NCBI GenBank assembly: GCA_015662785.1 | Contig: DQTM01000105.1 | Coordinates: forward strand, 1-11,792 | Length of the DNA stretch: 11,792 bases | Source of the DNA: Sulfurospirillum arcachonense | GTDB lineage: Bacteria; Campylobacterota; Campylobacteria; Campylobacterales; Sulfurospirillaceae | Reading direction: 5' to 3' | Shown here: piece by piece, positions 1-7,146 of the stretch | How positions within the stretch are numbered: the first letter of the stretch is position 1 | Layout: each line of letters opens with the position of its first letter | The notes under the pieces: generated by a model | Told to the model about the DNA's origin: nothing | The model's input: only the letters and a program-made list of their open reading frames with translations | Databases searched by the model: none | Program-made: the position numbers and the translations under genes

Positions 1-356
1 GCTCTTAGTTTGGAGTACAGTGGTTTTATCTGTTCTCTTAATTCGTGTGCAATGATAGCTGAATGAGAATACCCACTTCTAGTATGATCATCTATAGGAA
101 GTGAAAAAACATCTTTACATGTAAAGGTTCTTACTAGTGGCAATAGTGCATGCTTTGTTAGTTGTGCAAAAATCTTTGCTCCATGGTAAGTATGTTTTGT
201 GTGAAGTAGATTTTTTATATCTGAGTAACTGTATGGGGAGTATACCGCCAAGCCATTTTCTAAGACTCTTTTTGATGGATTTGGAACTATAATCGTATCT
301 AAGCAATTTTTACAAAGTGGTTGCCAACTTATGTTTAGACATAAGTGGCAACGCAC
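1..356 (-). CDS. ComF family phosphoribosyltransferase-like protein, N-terminal part (cut by window edge)
   Basis: This is an open frame of 118 codons running off the left edge. It starts at GTG (356-354), two bases after the lepA stop codon, so it is probably translated by coupling to lepA. The N-terminus carries two CxxC pairs (C3/C6 and C15/C18), the zinc-ribbon arrangement typical of ComF proteins. The stretch LPIDDHTRSGYSHS around residues 90-103 resembles the ComF segment normally reading VPvxxxRxRxRGFNqa. The PRPP-binding loop would lie beyond the window and cannot be checked. ComF proteins are linked to DNA uptake in naturally transformable bacteria, but many homologues have no tested role. 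A competing frame at 115-306 on the same strand is a shadow. I am confident in the family and not in the physiological function. Confidence 0.85.
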   Translation of the reverse strand, partial: MRCHLCLNISWQPLCKNCLDTIIVPNPSKRVLENGLAVYSPYSYSDIKNLLHTKHTYHGAKIFAQLTKHALLPLVRTFTCKDVFSLPIDDHTRSGYSHSAIIAHELREQIKPLYSKLR

Positions 357-358
357 TG

Positions 359-2155
359 TTAATCCAGTTTTAAAACTGTTAAGAATGCCTCTTGAGGAAG
401 TTGTACTCTTCCTATAGATTTCATTCTTTTTTTACCAGCTTTTTGTTTTTCTAATAGTTTTCTTTTTCTTGTTATATCACCACCATAACACTTGGCAGTA
501 ACATTTTTACCCATAGACTTTACAGTTTCACGAGCTATAACTTTGGTTCCAATACTTGCTTGAATTGCTACTTCAAAAAGTTGTCTTGGTACTATCTCTT
601 TCATAGCTTTTACAAAATCACGACCACGACTTGTAGCACTTGTTTTTGGTACGATAATTGACAGAGCATCAACCACTTCACCAGCAACTAAAACATCCAG
701 TTTAACCAAATCGCCATCACGGTAACCAGTCTGGTCATAATCAAAACTTGCATAACCTTTTGATACAGATTTTAGCTTATCGTAAAAATCCATAACTATC
801 TCATTCATAGGAATTGAGTACTCCAGAAGAACTCTCTCAGGACTTAGATAGTCCATCTTTTCTTGGATACCTCTTTTGTTGTTGAGCAAAGTTATAATGT
901 TTCCCAAGAATTCTGTTGGTGTAAGTATGGTTGCTTTTACATACGGTTCCATTATCTTTTCAATGGCGTTTACAGGAGGAAGTTGACTTGGATTTTGCAT
1001 CTCTAAAGTCTCTCCACTAGTTGTTATAACTCTATACGTTACCGTTGGAGCAGTTGCTATCAAATCAAGATCAAACTCACGTTCCAGTCTCTCTTTTACA
1101 ACTTCCATATGAAGAAGTCCCAAAAATCCTACACGAAAACCATAACCTAATGCTGCTGAAGTTTCAGGCTTATAACTTATGCTTGAATCATTTAGTTTCA
1201 GCTTATCTAGTGCGTCACGCAAGTCTTCAAATTTATCTGTTTCTATTGGATATATCCCTGCAAAAACAAATGATTTAACCTCTTCAAAACCCTTAATTGG
1301 CTCTGATGCTTTGTTTTTATTATCAGTTATCGTATCACCAACTTGAACATCACCGATATTCTTAAGTCCAAGAACAACGATACCAACTTCTCCAGTTTTG
1401 ATAACTTTTGTTTTTTCAAGTGCAAGAGGATGAGGATACATAAGATTTAAAACTTCATGTTTTTTCTCAGTTCCCATTACAAAAATCTCTTGACCTTTTC
1501 TTATCTCTCCATCATAAACTCTTACAAGTGCCAAAGCACCAAGATAGTTATCGAACCAACTATCATAAATGATAGCTTTTGTTGGAGCATTTTCAGTACC
1601 CTGTGGAGCTGGTATAAGCTCAACTATAGCATCAAGAAGTTCTGTTATACCAATGCCACTTTTTGCACTAGTTTTTATAGCATCACTACAATCAAGTCCT
1701 ATGGTATGCTCTATCTCATCTTTTACTTTATCAGGATCAGCAGCAGGAAGATCTATCTTGTTCAAAACTGGGATAATAGTCAAATCATTTTCTAAAGCTA
1801 TATAAACATTAGCAATAGTTTGAGCTTCAACACCTTGCGAAGAGTCTACTATAAGCAAAGCTCCATCACTTGAAGCTAGTGAACGAGATACTTCATAAGA
1901 GAAATCAACGTGACCTGGAGTGTCTATAAGATTTAGTATATAAGGAACGTCATCTTTAACATAAGTAAGTCTAACACTTTGTGCTTTAATGGTAATTCCA
2001 CGCTCTTTTTCTATGTCCATAGTGTCCATCATTTGAGCGCCCATTTCTCGTTCTGAAACAGCACCACACTCTTGAATAAGTCTATCTGCTAACGTGCTTT
2101 TACCATGGTCAATATGAGCTATAATTGAAAAGTTACGTATATTCTTTTGCGACAT
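359..2155 (-). CDS. lepA: Elongation factor 4 (LepA), ribosome back-translocating GTPase
   Basis: LepA is a translational GTPase that acts on the ribosome and is thought to remobilise stalled or mis-translocated complexes. The 598-residue length is normal for the family. GTPase motifs are all present: G1 AHIDHGKST (13-21), G2 ERGITI (51-56), G3 DTPGH (78-82), G4 NKID (132-135) and a G5-like SAKSG (163-167). The C-terminal LepA-specific domain is intact, with GGDITRKRKLLEKQKAGKKR near residues 556-575. The ATG (2155-2153) shares its first base with the TAA of prs, a one-base stop/start overlap, so prs and lepA are almost certainly co-transcribed and coupled. The ComF-like gene follows 2 nt after the stop. 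Nothing is odd in the sequence. Confidence 0.98.
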   Translation of the reverse strand: MSQKNIRNFSIIAHIDHGKSTLADRLIQECGAVSEREMGAQMMDTMDIEKERGITIKAQSVRLTYVKDDVPYILNLIDTPGHVDFSYEVSRSLASSDGALLIVDSSQGVEAQTIANVYIALENDLTIIPVLNKIDLPAADPDKVKDEIEHTIGLDCSDAIKTSAKSGIGITELLDAIVELIPAPQGTENAPTKAIIYDSWFDNYLGALALVRVYDGEIRKGQEIFVMGTEKKHEVLNLMYPHPLALEKTKVIKTGEVGIVVLGLKNIGDVQVGDTITDNKNKASEPIKGFEEVKSFVFAGIYPIETDKFEDLRDALDKLKLNDSSISYKPETSAALGYGFRVGFLGLLHMEVVKERLEREFDLDLIATAPTVTYRVITTSGETLEMQNPSQLPPVNAIEKIMEPYVKATILTPTEFLGNIITLLNNKRGIQEKMDYLSPERVLLEYSIPMNEIVMDFYDKLKSVSKGYASFDYDQTGYRDGDLVKLDVLVAGEVVDALSIIVPKTSATSRGRDFVKAMKEIVPRQLFEVAIQASIGTKVIARETVKSMGKNVTAKCYGGDITRKRKLLEKQKAGKKRMKSIGRVQLPQEAFLTVLKLD

Positions 2156-3084
2156 TAGATAAACAATCCATTCACACTCTCGTTGTGATAAACTCTTCTG
2201 ATAACTTCTGCAAATGTTGGGGCAATACTAAGAACTTTTATTTTACTGCACTCTTGTTTTAAAGGAATAGAATCAGATACTAAAAGCTCATCTAACTCTC
2301 CCTCTTCAATCCTTTCATAAGCAGGTCCGCTAAGAACAGGGTGAGTACAACATGCCATAACACTTATAGCTCCTTTAGCCTTTAGTGCTTTTGCAGCTTT
2401 TACAATAGTTCCAGCTGTATCAATCATATCATCAACAAGAATTACGTCTTTGCCTTCAACATCACCAATGATATTCATCACTTCTGATTCATTTGCTTGT
2501 TCACGGCGTTTATCTACTATAACCATATCAACATCAAGTTTTTTTGCAAAACTTCTTGCACGTGCAACTCCACCGATGTCAGGACTAGCAATGATAGGAT
2601 TTTTAAGTCCTTTGTTTTTGATGTAATCATGAAAAATGATAGACCCATAAAGATTATCAACCGGTATATCAAAGAAACCTTGAATTTGACCTGCATGAAG
2701 GTCAATAGTTACAACTCTGTCAATTCCAGCTGTTTCCATCATGTTTGCTACAAGTTTCGCCGTGATTGGAACTCTTGGAGCTGCTTTTCTATCTTGCCTT
2801 GCATACCCAAAATAAGGAACAATTGCAGTTATAGAACTAGCAGAACTACGTCTCAGAGCATCTGTTAAGATAAGAAGCTCCATAAGGTTTACGTTAGCCG
2901 GAGCACAGGTTGGTTGGATGATAAATACATCTTTTCCTCTAACACTCTCAGTAATTTGAACACTAATCTCACCATCACTAAAACGTTTTATAGTCGCTTC
3001 TGAAAGTGGAAGTGAAAGATGTTTTGCAACTTTTTTTGAAAACTCTGGATTCGCAGTACCGGTAAAGACTTTGTAGCCCCTCAT
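2155..3084 (-). CDS. prs: Ribose-phosphate pyrophosphokinase (PRPP synthetase)
   Basis: Prs converts ribose 5-phosphate and ATP into PRPP, the precursor for purines, pyrimidines, NAD, histidine and tryptophan. It is cytosolic. The 309-residue length is typical of class I bacterial enzymes. Visible signatures are the FSDGE region (35-39), the YARQDRK flap segment (94-100), the metal/ribose site DLHAGQIQGFF (128-138), DKRR (191-194) and the PRPP-binding loop VILVDDMIDTAGT (214-226). The ATG at 3084-3082 is preceded by an AAGGG ribosome-binding site about 8 nt upstream, and a TATAAT box lies about 31 nt upstream. It is the first gene of a prs-lepA-comF unit. The ComF family belongs to the phosphoribosyltransferase fold, so the first and third genes share a PRPP theme, though this may be coincidence. 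Confidence 0.98.
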   Translation of the reverse strand: MRGYKVFTGTANPEFSKKVAKHLSLPLSEATIKRFSDGEISVQITESVRGKDVFIIQPTCAPANVNLMELLILTDALRRSSASSITAIVPYFGYARQDRKAAPRVPITAKLVANMMETAGIDRVVTIDLHAGQIQGFFDIPVDNLYGSIIFHDYIKNKGLKNPIIASPDIGGVARARSFAKKLDVDMVIVDKRREQANESEVMNIIGDVEGKDVILVDDMIDTAGTIVKAAKALKAKGAISVMACCTHPVLSGPAYERIEEGELDELLVSDSIPLKQECSKIKVLSIAPTFAEVIRRVYHNESVNGLFI

Positions 3085-3107
3085 ATTAGACCCTTATAGT
3101 AGTTAAT

Positions 3108-3145
3108 TAATCGGATTATACTAAAAAAGGACTTAAAATCGAATT
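3108..3145 (-). promoter_or_regulatory. Predicted sigma-70-type promoter of prs-lepA-comF
   Basis: On the minus strand a perfect TATAAT occupies 3120-3115, directly preceded by a T-rich tract (CCTTTTTTAG) and no good TTGACA. A strong -10 box with T-rich upstream DNA is the known pattern for Campylobacterota housekeeping promoters. Initiation near 3107 would give a leader of about 23 nt before the prs ATG, holding the AAGGG ribosome-binding site. No start-site data are available. Confidence 0.6.
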
Positions 3146-3235
3146 ATGCAACAGTATAAATATCTATATTTAAAAAAAGACATAATAATAAATGAAATTT
3201 AAAATATATCAATTAGAGAGGAAAATACGTTATAG

Positions 3236-3268
3236 TAGAAAAGTTTCTCCCCAAATGGGGAGAACTTT
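3236..3268 (-). terminator. Terminator-like hairpin after the TRAP permease gene
   Basis: An 8-bp perfect stem, TTCTCCCC (3245-3252) with GGGGAGAA (3257-3264), encloses a 4-nt loop. It begins 8 nt past the permease stop codon. On the minus-strand RNA the stem is followed by a short U-rich stretch (ACUUUUCU), weaker than a classical U-tract. It sits between the transporter unit and the prs promoter, the expected place for a terminator, and would keep the two operons separate. Confidence 0.65.
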
Positions 3269-3271
3269 CAT

Positions 3272-5851
3272 TTAGTTAGCTTCGGCAAGCTCCATCTTTT
3301 TTCTTCTTTTTACCTGATTCATACCAAGTAAAAAGATAAGAAAAAGTATAGGTATAAGAATAATTTGCTTAGGTAACCTATCGTTTGGAACACGAACAGA
3401 TTCAATAATCCAACCACTATCAACTCCCGCTTGTTTCATAGCTGCAACTTGTTTGTTGTTCCCTGGCAACATCATAGAAACTTCCATTGGTCCAAACATA
3501 TTGTCTAATTGAAAACCAGTATCATTAATTCTTTCTTTTCCAGTGCTACCCTTGGCAAGAGGTAAGGCAAATGTATAGTTCCTATGTATACCTTCAATAG
3601 TTTCACCACTAACTATAAACTCAAGTCTTTCTCCTGCTTTCATAGTGTCTGCAACTTTAAATATTTCTTGTCCTGAAATATTTTTAAAAGGTGCTTCAAT
3701 CTTATCATATATGAATCCTGGTCTAAATAATAAGAATGTAAACATTAGAAGTAGAATTGTCTCCCACCATTTACTTTTAGCCAACCAATAACCTTGAGTT
3801 GCTGCAGCAAAAAGAAGCATTCCACCAATGGCTGTTAAAACAACTAGAATAAACTCAAAAGTATTCTCAATTCCAATCATAAGAAGTTGGGTATTGAAAA
3901 TAAACATGAAAGGTAAAATTCCTGTTCTTATATCATAGATAAAACCTTGTATACCAGTTTTAATCGGGTCTCCACCCGAAATGGCAGCGGCGGCAAAGGC
4001 GGCTAATCCAACAGGAGGTGTATCATCGGCTAAGATACCAAAGTAAAATACAAACATATGAGCAGCAATAAGTGGAATTGCAATTCCATTTGCAGCTCCA
4101 AGACTTACAATAACAGGAGCCATCAAAGATGATACAACAATATAGTTTGCAGTCGTAGGAAGCCCCATACCAAGAACCAGACTAATCAATGCAGTAAGAA
4201 CAAGAATAATGAAAATATTTCCACCACTTACATCTTCAACTACACCTATAATTACCTGCCCTATACCTGTTAAAGTAACAGTCCCAACAATAATACCAGC
4301 AACTGCCGTAGCAACACCAATACCTATCATATTTTTAGCACCGTTTATTAAGCCTTGCTCTAAATCTTTAAACCCATCTTTAACACGAGCAAAAATATCA
4401 TCTTTTTTTCTAAAAAAGTCCATCAGAGGTTTTTGCGTAAGAACAATAAACATCATAAATATTGATGCCCAATAAGCTGAAAGCTCTGGAGAATATCTCT
4501 CAACAGTTAACAACCATACAAGAACTATAACTGGAAGTATATAGTGTAAACCAGCTCTTGCCGTTATACCTACTTCTGGTAACTCTTCTATCTCATCTGT
4601 ACTAAGATCAGGCACTTTAGATGCAACATAAAGAAGTGCTACATATGAAATAGCCAATATGGCCAAAACAACACTAAAGGCATTATCTCCAGCATTTTGT
4701 TTAATAAAATTTATAATAGGAGGTAAAAGCCAAGTTAAAAAACTAAGAACTAAAACAACACTAACAACGCCAATCATCTTAGCTTTTACTGTCATTTTAT
4801 ACTTTCGTGGAAGTCCTTTCATGTCTGCTTTACATGCCTCTAAGTGAACCATATAAATCAAAGCAATATAAGCTATCATTGCAGGAAGAAATGCGTGTTT
4901 TATAATTTCAACAAATGGTATACCAACATACTCAACCATTAAGAAAGCTGCTGCTCCCATGATTGGAGGTGTAAGCTGACCGTTTACCGAAGAAGCACAC
5001 TCAATAGCTCCTGCTTTTTCAGCTGAGAATCCAACTTTTTTCATAAGTGGTATTGTAAATGTTCCTGTTGTTACAACATTTGCGATTGAACTACCTGAAA
5101 TCATACCTGTCAAAGCTGAACTTACAACAGCTGCTTTTGCTGGTCCACCACGAAAGTGACCCATCAAAGAAAATGCAATACGTATGAAATAGTTACCAGC
5201 TCCTGCTTGCTCTAAAAGTGAACCAAAAAGGACAAATAAGAAAACCATACTAGCTGAAACACCTACAGCAACACCAAAAGCACCTTCAGTGGTAATCCAC
5301 ATGTGGGATACAATTTTATTTATAGAAGCTCCACCATAATTACCAAGACCAAAATAAGCATAAGTTAAAGCTAAAGTTGCCACAACCATAAGAGGAGGAC
5401 CAAGTGTTCGTCTTGTTGCTTCAAGTAGAAGCACTAAACCTATGATACTTAAAGTTAAATCTAACTTATTTGGCACTCCTAATCTCATTTCAAATGCCAA
5501 AGAATCCCAAACTTGCGCATAAATAATGTATGCAATTGAAATAAGGAATAAAAATCCCATAATCCAATCAATAGCTGGAACATAATCTCTTGGCGAAGAT
5601 TTTCTAGGAAGGTAGCTTAAATATGCTAAAAATCCTGCAAACATTAGGTGTATTCTTTTTACAACATCTTCATTCATCCATGGTGTGAACTCCAAAACTA
5701 ATGGTGATGAAATGTAAAGTTGAAAAATAGACCAAACTAATGCCAAATAGATTATAAAATTGGCTAAATATTTATTTGAAGGTGAGCGACCACCTGTTTC
5801 TGCTTCAAGAACATCATCCGTAGAAAGTCCTGTCTCCTCTTTGTTACTCAA
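3272..5851 (-). CDS. TRAP transporter permease, TAXI type, 4TM/12TM fusion with C-terminal DUF3394-like region
   Basis: This inner-membrane protein of 859 residues is the permease of a TAXI-class TRAP transporter, a sodium- or proton-driven importer of carboxylates or amino acids. The small (DctQ-like) and large (DctM-like) subunits are fused, as is normal for TAXI systems. DctM-family motifs are clear: TGMISGSSIANVVTTG (248-263), SSVNGQLTPPIMGAAA (287-302), GMGLPTTANY (561-570) and ADDTPPVGLAAFAAAA (608-623). The many hydrophobic segments span about residues 28-710. A soluble region at about 715-828, followed by one last transmembrane helix (829-845), resembles DUF3394, found at the C-terminus of such fusions. 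The start is TTG, chosen because AAGGAG lies 5 nt upstream. The matching binding protein gene is 106 nt upstream on the same strand. The substrate cannot be read from the sequence. Confidence 0.95.
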   Translation of the reverse strand: MSNKEETGLSTDDVLEAETGGRSPSNKYLANFIIYLALVWSIFQLYISSPLVLEFTPWMNEDVVKRIHLMFAGFLAYLSYLPRKSSPRDYVPAIDWIMGFLFLISIAYIIYAQVWDSLAFEMRLGVPNKLDLTLSIIGLVLLLEATRRTLGPPLMVVATLALTYAYFGLGNYGGASINKIVSHMWITTEGAFGVAVGVSASMVFLFVLFGSLLEQAGAGNYFIRIAFSLMGHFRGGPAKAAVVSSALTGMISGSSIANVVTTGTFTIPLMKKVGFSAEKAGAIECASSVNGQLTPPIMGAAAFLMVEYVGIPFVEIIKHAFLPAMIAYIALIYMVHLEACKADMKGLPRKYKMTVKAKMIGVVSVVLVLSFLTWLLPPIINFIKQNAGDNAFSVVLAILAISYVALLYVASKVPDLSTDEIEELPEVGITARAGLHYILPVIVLVWLLTVERYSPELSAYWASIFMMFIVLTQKPLMDFFRKKDDIFARVKDGFKDLEQGLINGAKNMIGIGVATAVAGIIVGTVTLTGIGQVIIGVVEDVSGGNIFIILVLTALISLVLGMGLPTTANYIVVSSLMAPVIVSLGAANGIAIPLIAAHMFVFYFGILADDTPPVGLAAFAAAAISGGDPIKTGIQGFIYDIRTGILPFMFIFNTQLLMIGIENTFEFILVVLTAIGGMLLFAAATQGYWLAKSKWWETILLLMFTFLLFRPGFIYDKIEAPFKNISGQEIFKVADTMKAGERLEFIVSGETIEGIHRNYTFALPLAKGSTGKERINDTGFQLDNMFGPMEVSMMLPGNNKQVAAMKQAGVDSGWIIESVRVPNDRLPKQIILIPILFLIFLLGMNQVKRRKKMELAEAN

Positions 5852-5856
5852 TACTG

Positions 5857-5862
5857 CTCCTT
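5857..5862 (-). promoter_or_regulatory. Strong ribosome-binding site fixing a TTG start for the TRAP permease
   Basis: AAGGAG, a full Shine-Dalgarno match, lies on the minus strand 5 nt before TTG (5851-5849). No ATG or GTG in frame is as well placed, so TTG is the likely start of the permease. The weak start codon paired with a strong site may set permease output below that of the binding protein. Confidence 0.75.
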
Positions 5863-5916
5863 ATGTAAATATATTTATAAACTACTATAAATTTAGAAAT
5901 TTAGAAATACATTTAA

Positions 5917-5944
5917 TTAGGAAGAATTTTTACATTCTTCCTAA
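5917..5944 (-). promoter_or_regulatory. Intercistronic hairpin between TAXI binding protein and permease genes
   Basis: A perfect 11-bp stem pairs TTAGGAAGAAT (5917-5927) with ATTCTTCCTAA (5934-5944) around a 6-nt loop. On the transcribed strand no U-tract follows, so it is not a standard terminator. In known transporter operons such hairpins often protect the upstream binding-protein message or cause partial termination, giving excess binding protein over permease. That role is inferred here. The upstream-lying bases contain a short tandem ATTTAGAA duplication (5891-5906). Confidence 0.5.
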
Positions 5945-5957
5945 ATTGCTTTCTAAA

Positions 5958-6914
5958 TTATTTAAGAAGACCTACTTCTTTATAATATTTTATTGCACCT
6001 CTATGAAGTGGAGCAGAAAGACCATCTTTAATCATCTCTTCTTTCTTCAAGTTAGCAAATGCTGGATGAAGTTTTTTGAAAGCATCAAAGTTTTCAAATA
6101 CAGCTTTAACTACAGCATAGATAACTTTTTCAGAAACTTTTGAAGAAGTTACGAAAGTTGCAGCCACACCAAATGTTTTAACAGTATCTGGGTTTCCTCT
6201 ATACATTCCACCAGGAACATCTGTAAACTTATAGTATGGAGTTGATTCAACTAGTTTTGCTATTTTAGCATCACTAACGTCAACTATAACACTATCACAA
6301 GTAGTTGTAGCTTCTTTAATAGCTCCACTTGGGTGACCAACAACATAAATCATAGCGTCTATTTTGTTATCACAAAGTGCTTTTGCTTGCTCACTTGCTT
6401 TAAGTTCACCAGCTACCTTAAATACTGACTTATCCCATCCTTCAGCTTTCATCGCTACTTCCATAGTACCACGACTTCCTGAACCAGGATTTCCGATGTT
6501 AACTCTCTTACCTTTTAAATCAGCAAAAACTTTGATTCCACTGTCAGCACGTGCAACAACAGTAAAAGGCTCACCATGAATTGAGAAGATTGATCTTAAC
6601 TCTTTGAAAGGACCTTTATCTTTGAACTTTGAAGTTCCATTATATGCATGATATTGCCAATCTGATTGAGCAACACCCATATCAAGCTCTCCAGCTCTGA
6701 TAGTATTGATGTTATAAACAGAACCACCAGTAGACTCAACAGAACATCTTACGCCATGCTCTTTCTTACCTTTGTTTACTAAACGACAAATTGAACCACC
6801 TGTTGGGTAATAAACACCTGTAACTCCACCTGTTCCGATTGTTACAAAATCTGTAGCCATTAATGGCAAACTCATAGCACCTACTAAAGCAATTGTTGCT
6901 AATTTTCTAGTCAT
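5958..6914 (-). CDS. TAXI family TRAP transporter solute-binding protein
   Basis: This 318-residue periplasmic receptor captures the substrate and delivers it to the fused permease encoded downstream. The first 20 residues look like a Sec signal peptide: K4 near the N-terminus, a hydrophobic core ATIALVGAMSLPLM, and likely cleavage after A20. TAXI hallmarks follow: TIGTGGVTGVYYPTGGSICR (25-44), the STGGSVYNINTIRAGELDMG segment (61-80) leading to AQSDWQYHAY, and KRVNIGNPGSGSR (136-148). The start is supported by AAGGAG 7 nt upstream of the ATG. Known TAXI proteins bind glutamate, glutamine or 2-oxoglutarate-like ligands, so an amino acid or dicarboxylate substrate is plausible but unproven. 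The gene diverges from a GntR-family regulator, with a 232-nt shared region between them, which suggests ligand-controlled expression. Confidence 0.95.
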   Translation of the reverse strand: MTRKLATIALVGAMSLPLMATDFVTIGTGGVTGVYYPTGGSICRLVNKGKKEHGVRCSVESTGGSVYNINTIRAGELDMGVAQSDWQYHAYNGTSKFKDKGPFKELRSIFSIHGEPFTVVARADSGIKVFADLKGKRVNIGNPGSGSRGTMEVAMKAEGWDKSVFKVAGELKASEQAKALCDNKIDAMIYVVGHPSGAIKEATTTCDSVIVDVSDAKIAKLVESTPYYKFTDVPGGMYRGNPDTVKTFGVAATFVTSSKVSEKVIYAVVKAVFENFDAFKKLHPAFANLKKEEMIKDGLSAPLHRGAIKYYKEVGLLK

Positions 6915-6993
6915 ATAAACTCCTTTTAAATTTGTTACTATTAATTTAACGTTTTTAACCTTATCAGTGTCAAAATTGTTTCAAAAATGATGC

Positions 6994-7036
6994 AATTACT
7001 TCTAAACTGTTACATTATGAAACTAATTGCTTCTAA
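6994..7036. repeat. Two 12-bp direct repeats 31 bp apart in the divergent promoter region
   Basis: AATTACTTCTAA (6994-7005) and AATTGCTTCTAA (7025-7036) differ at one base and are separated by 31 bp start to start, close to three helical turns. Between them lies CATAAT (minus strand, 7019-7014), a possible -10 box for the binding-protein gene. The geometry suits two protein dimers on one DNA face, but they are not inverted repeats and do not resemble the TTGTCGACAA sites nearby. They could be binding sites for another factor, or chance in AT-rich DNA. Confidence 0.35.
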
Positions 7037-7056
7037 GCCTAAAAAAGTCCAAAATA

Positions 7057-7062
7057 TTTATA
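7057..7062 (-). promoter_or_regulatory. Candidate -10 box for the TAXI transporter genes
   Basis: On the minus strand TATAAA (7062-7057) is preceded by TTTTTTAC, the T-rich context seen at Campylobacterota promoters. It would give a leader of about 135-140 nt before the binding-protein ATG and would place the twin TTGTCGACAA sites about 50-80 bp upstream of the start. CATAAT at 7019-7014, and a TTGACA hexamer further downstream, are competing candidates. The sequence does not decide between them. Confidence 0.3.
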
Positions 7063-7091
7063 GTAAAAAATATATTTAATTCTAGTTTAAA

Positions 7092-7108
7092 TATATTGCA
7101 GATAAAAT
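7092..7108 (+). promoter_or_regulatory. Candidate -10 region of the gntR-led operon
   Basis: TATATT (7092-7097) and the overlapping alternative TAAAAT (7103-7108) lie directly before the first TTGTCGACAA palindrome. Initiation from either would fall at or inside the palindromes, so binding there would block transcription of the regulator and the genes behind it. This is the standard layout of autorepression. The exact hexamer is uncertain. Confidence 0.35.
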
Positions 7109-7118
7109 TGTCGACAAT
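7107..7118. promoter_or_regulatory. Operator-like palindrome 1 for the GntR/FCD regulator
   Basis: A perfect 12-bp palindrome, ATTGTCGACAAT, is seen here. It fits the TNGTnnnACNA-like half-site pattern known for FadR/FCD-type GntR regulators. It is part of a 13-bp direct repeat (7105-7117 and 7126-7138). No other TTGTCGACAA was noticed in the window, and it lies just upstream of the regulator's own gene. Confidence 0.75.
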
Positions 7119-7128
7119 AAATGACAAA

Positions 7129-7138
7129 TTGTCGACAA
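7129..7138. promoter_or_regulatory. Operator-like palindrome 2 for the GntR/FCD regulator
   Basis: This second copy of TTGTCGACAA is exactly 21 bp from the first, two helical turns, so two dimers could sit side by side on the same face. Its last two bases overlap the regulator's AAGGA ribosome-binding site. Its position before the ATG at 7147 supports that start, since a longer reading frame would put both operators inside coding sequence. Confidence 0.75.
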
Positions 7139-7141
7139 GGA
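7137..7141 (+). promoter_or_regulatory. Ribosome-binding site fixing the gntR start
   Basis: AAGGA lies 5 nt before ATG 7147. The frame stays open upstream to a TTG at 7027, but that start would add 40 residues of low-complexity sequence and would include both operators. The internal ATG is preferred. Confidence 0.8.
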
Positions 7142-7146
7142 AGATT

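Noticed and set aside
115..306. Open frame of 63 codons on the minus strand
   Set aside because: It is out of frame with the ComF-like reading, which has paired CxxC motifs, starts right after lepA and continues off the edge; the 63-codon frame has no family features.
1045..1805. Several plus-strand open frames opposite lepA
   Set aside because: They are antisense to a fully conserved lepA, lack ribosome-binding sites and have shadow-like composition.
2497..2868. Open frames overlapping prs on both strands
   Set aside because: Prs motifs occupy the real frame throughout; these alternatives show no recognisable protein.
5891..5906. Tandem ATTTAGAA duplication suggesting an array
   Set aside because: Only two 8-bp units in AT-rich DNA, too little for a CRISPR or functional repeat array.
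4209..6579. Plus-strand open frames opposite the TRAP genes
   Set aside because: They are reverse-strand shadows of hydrophobic coding sequence with no start signals.
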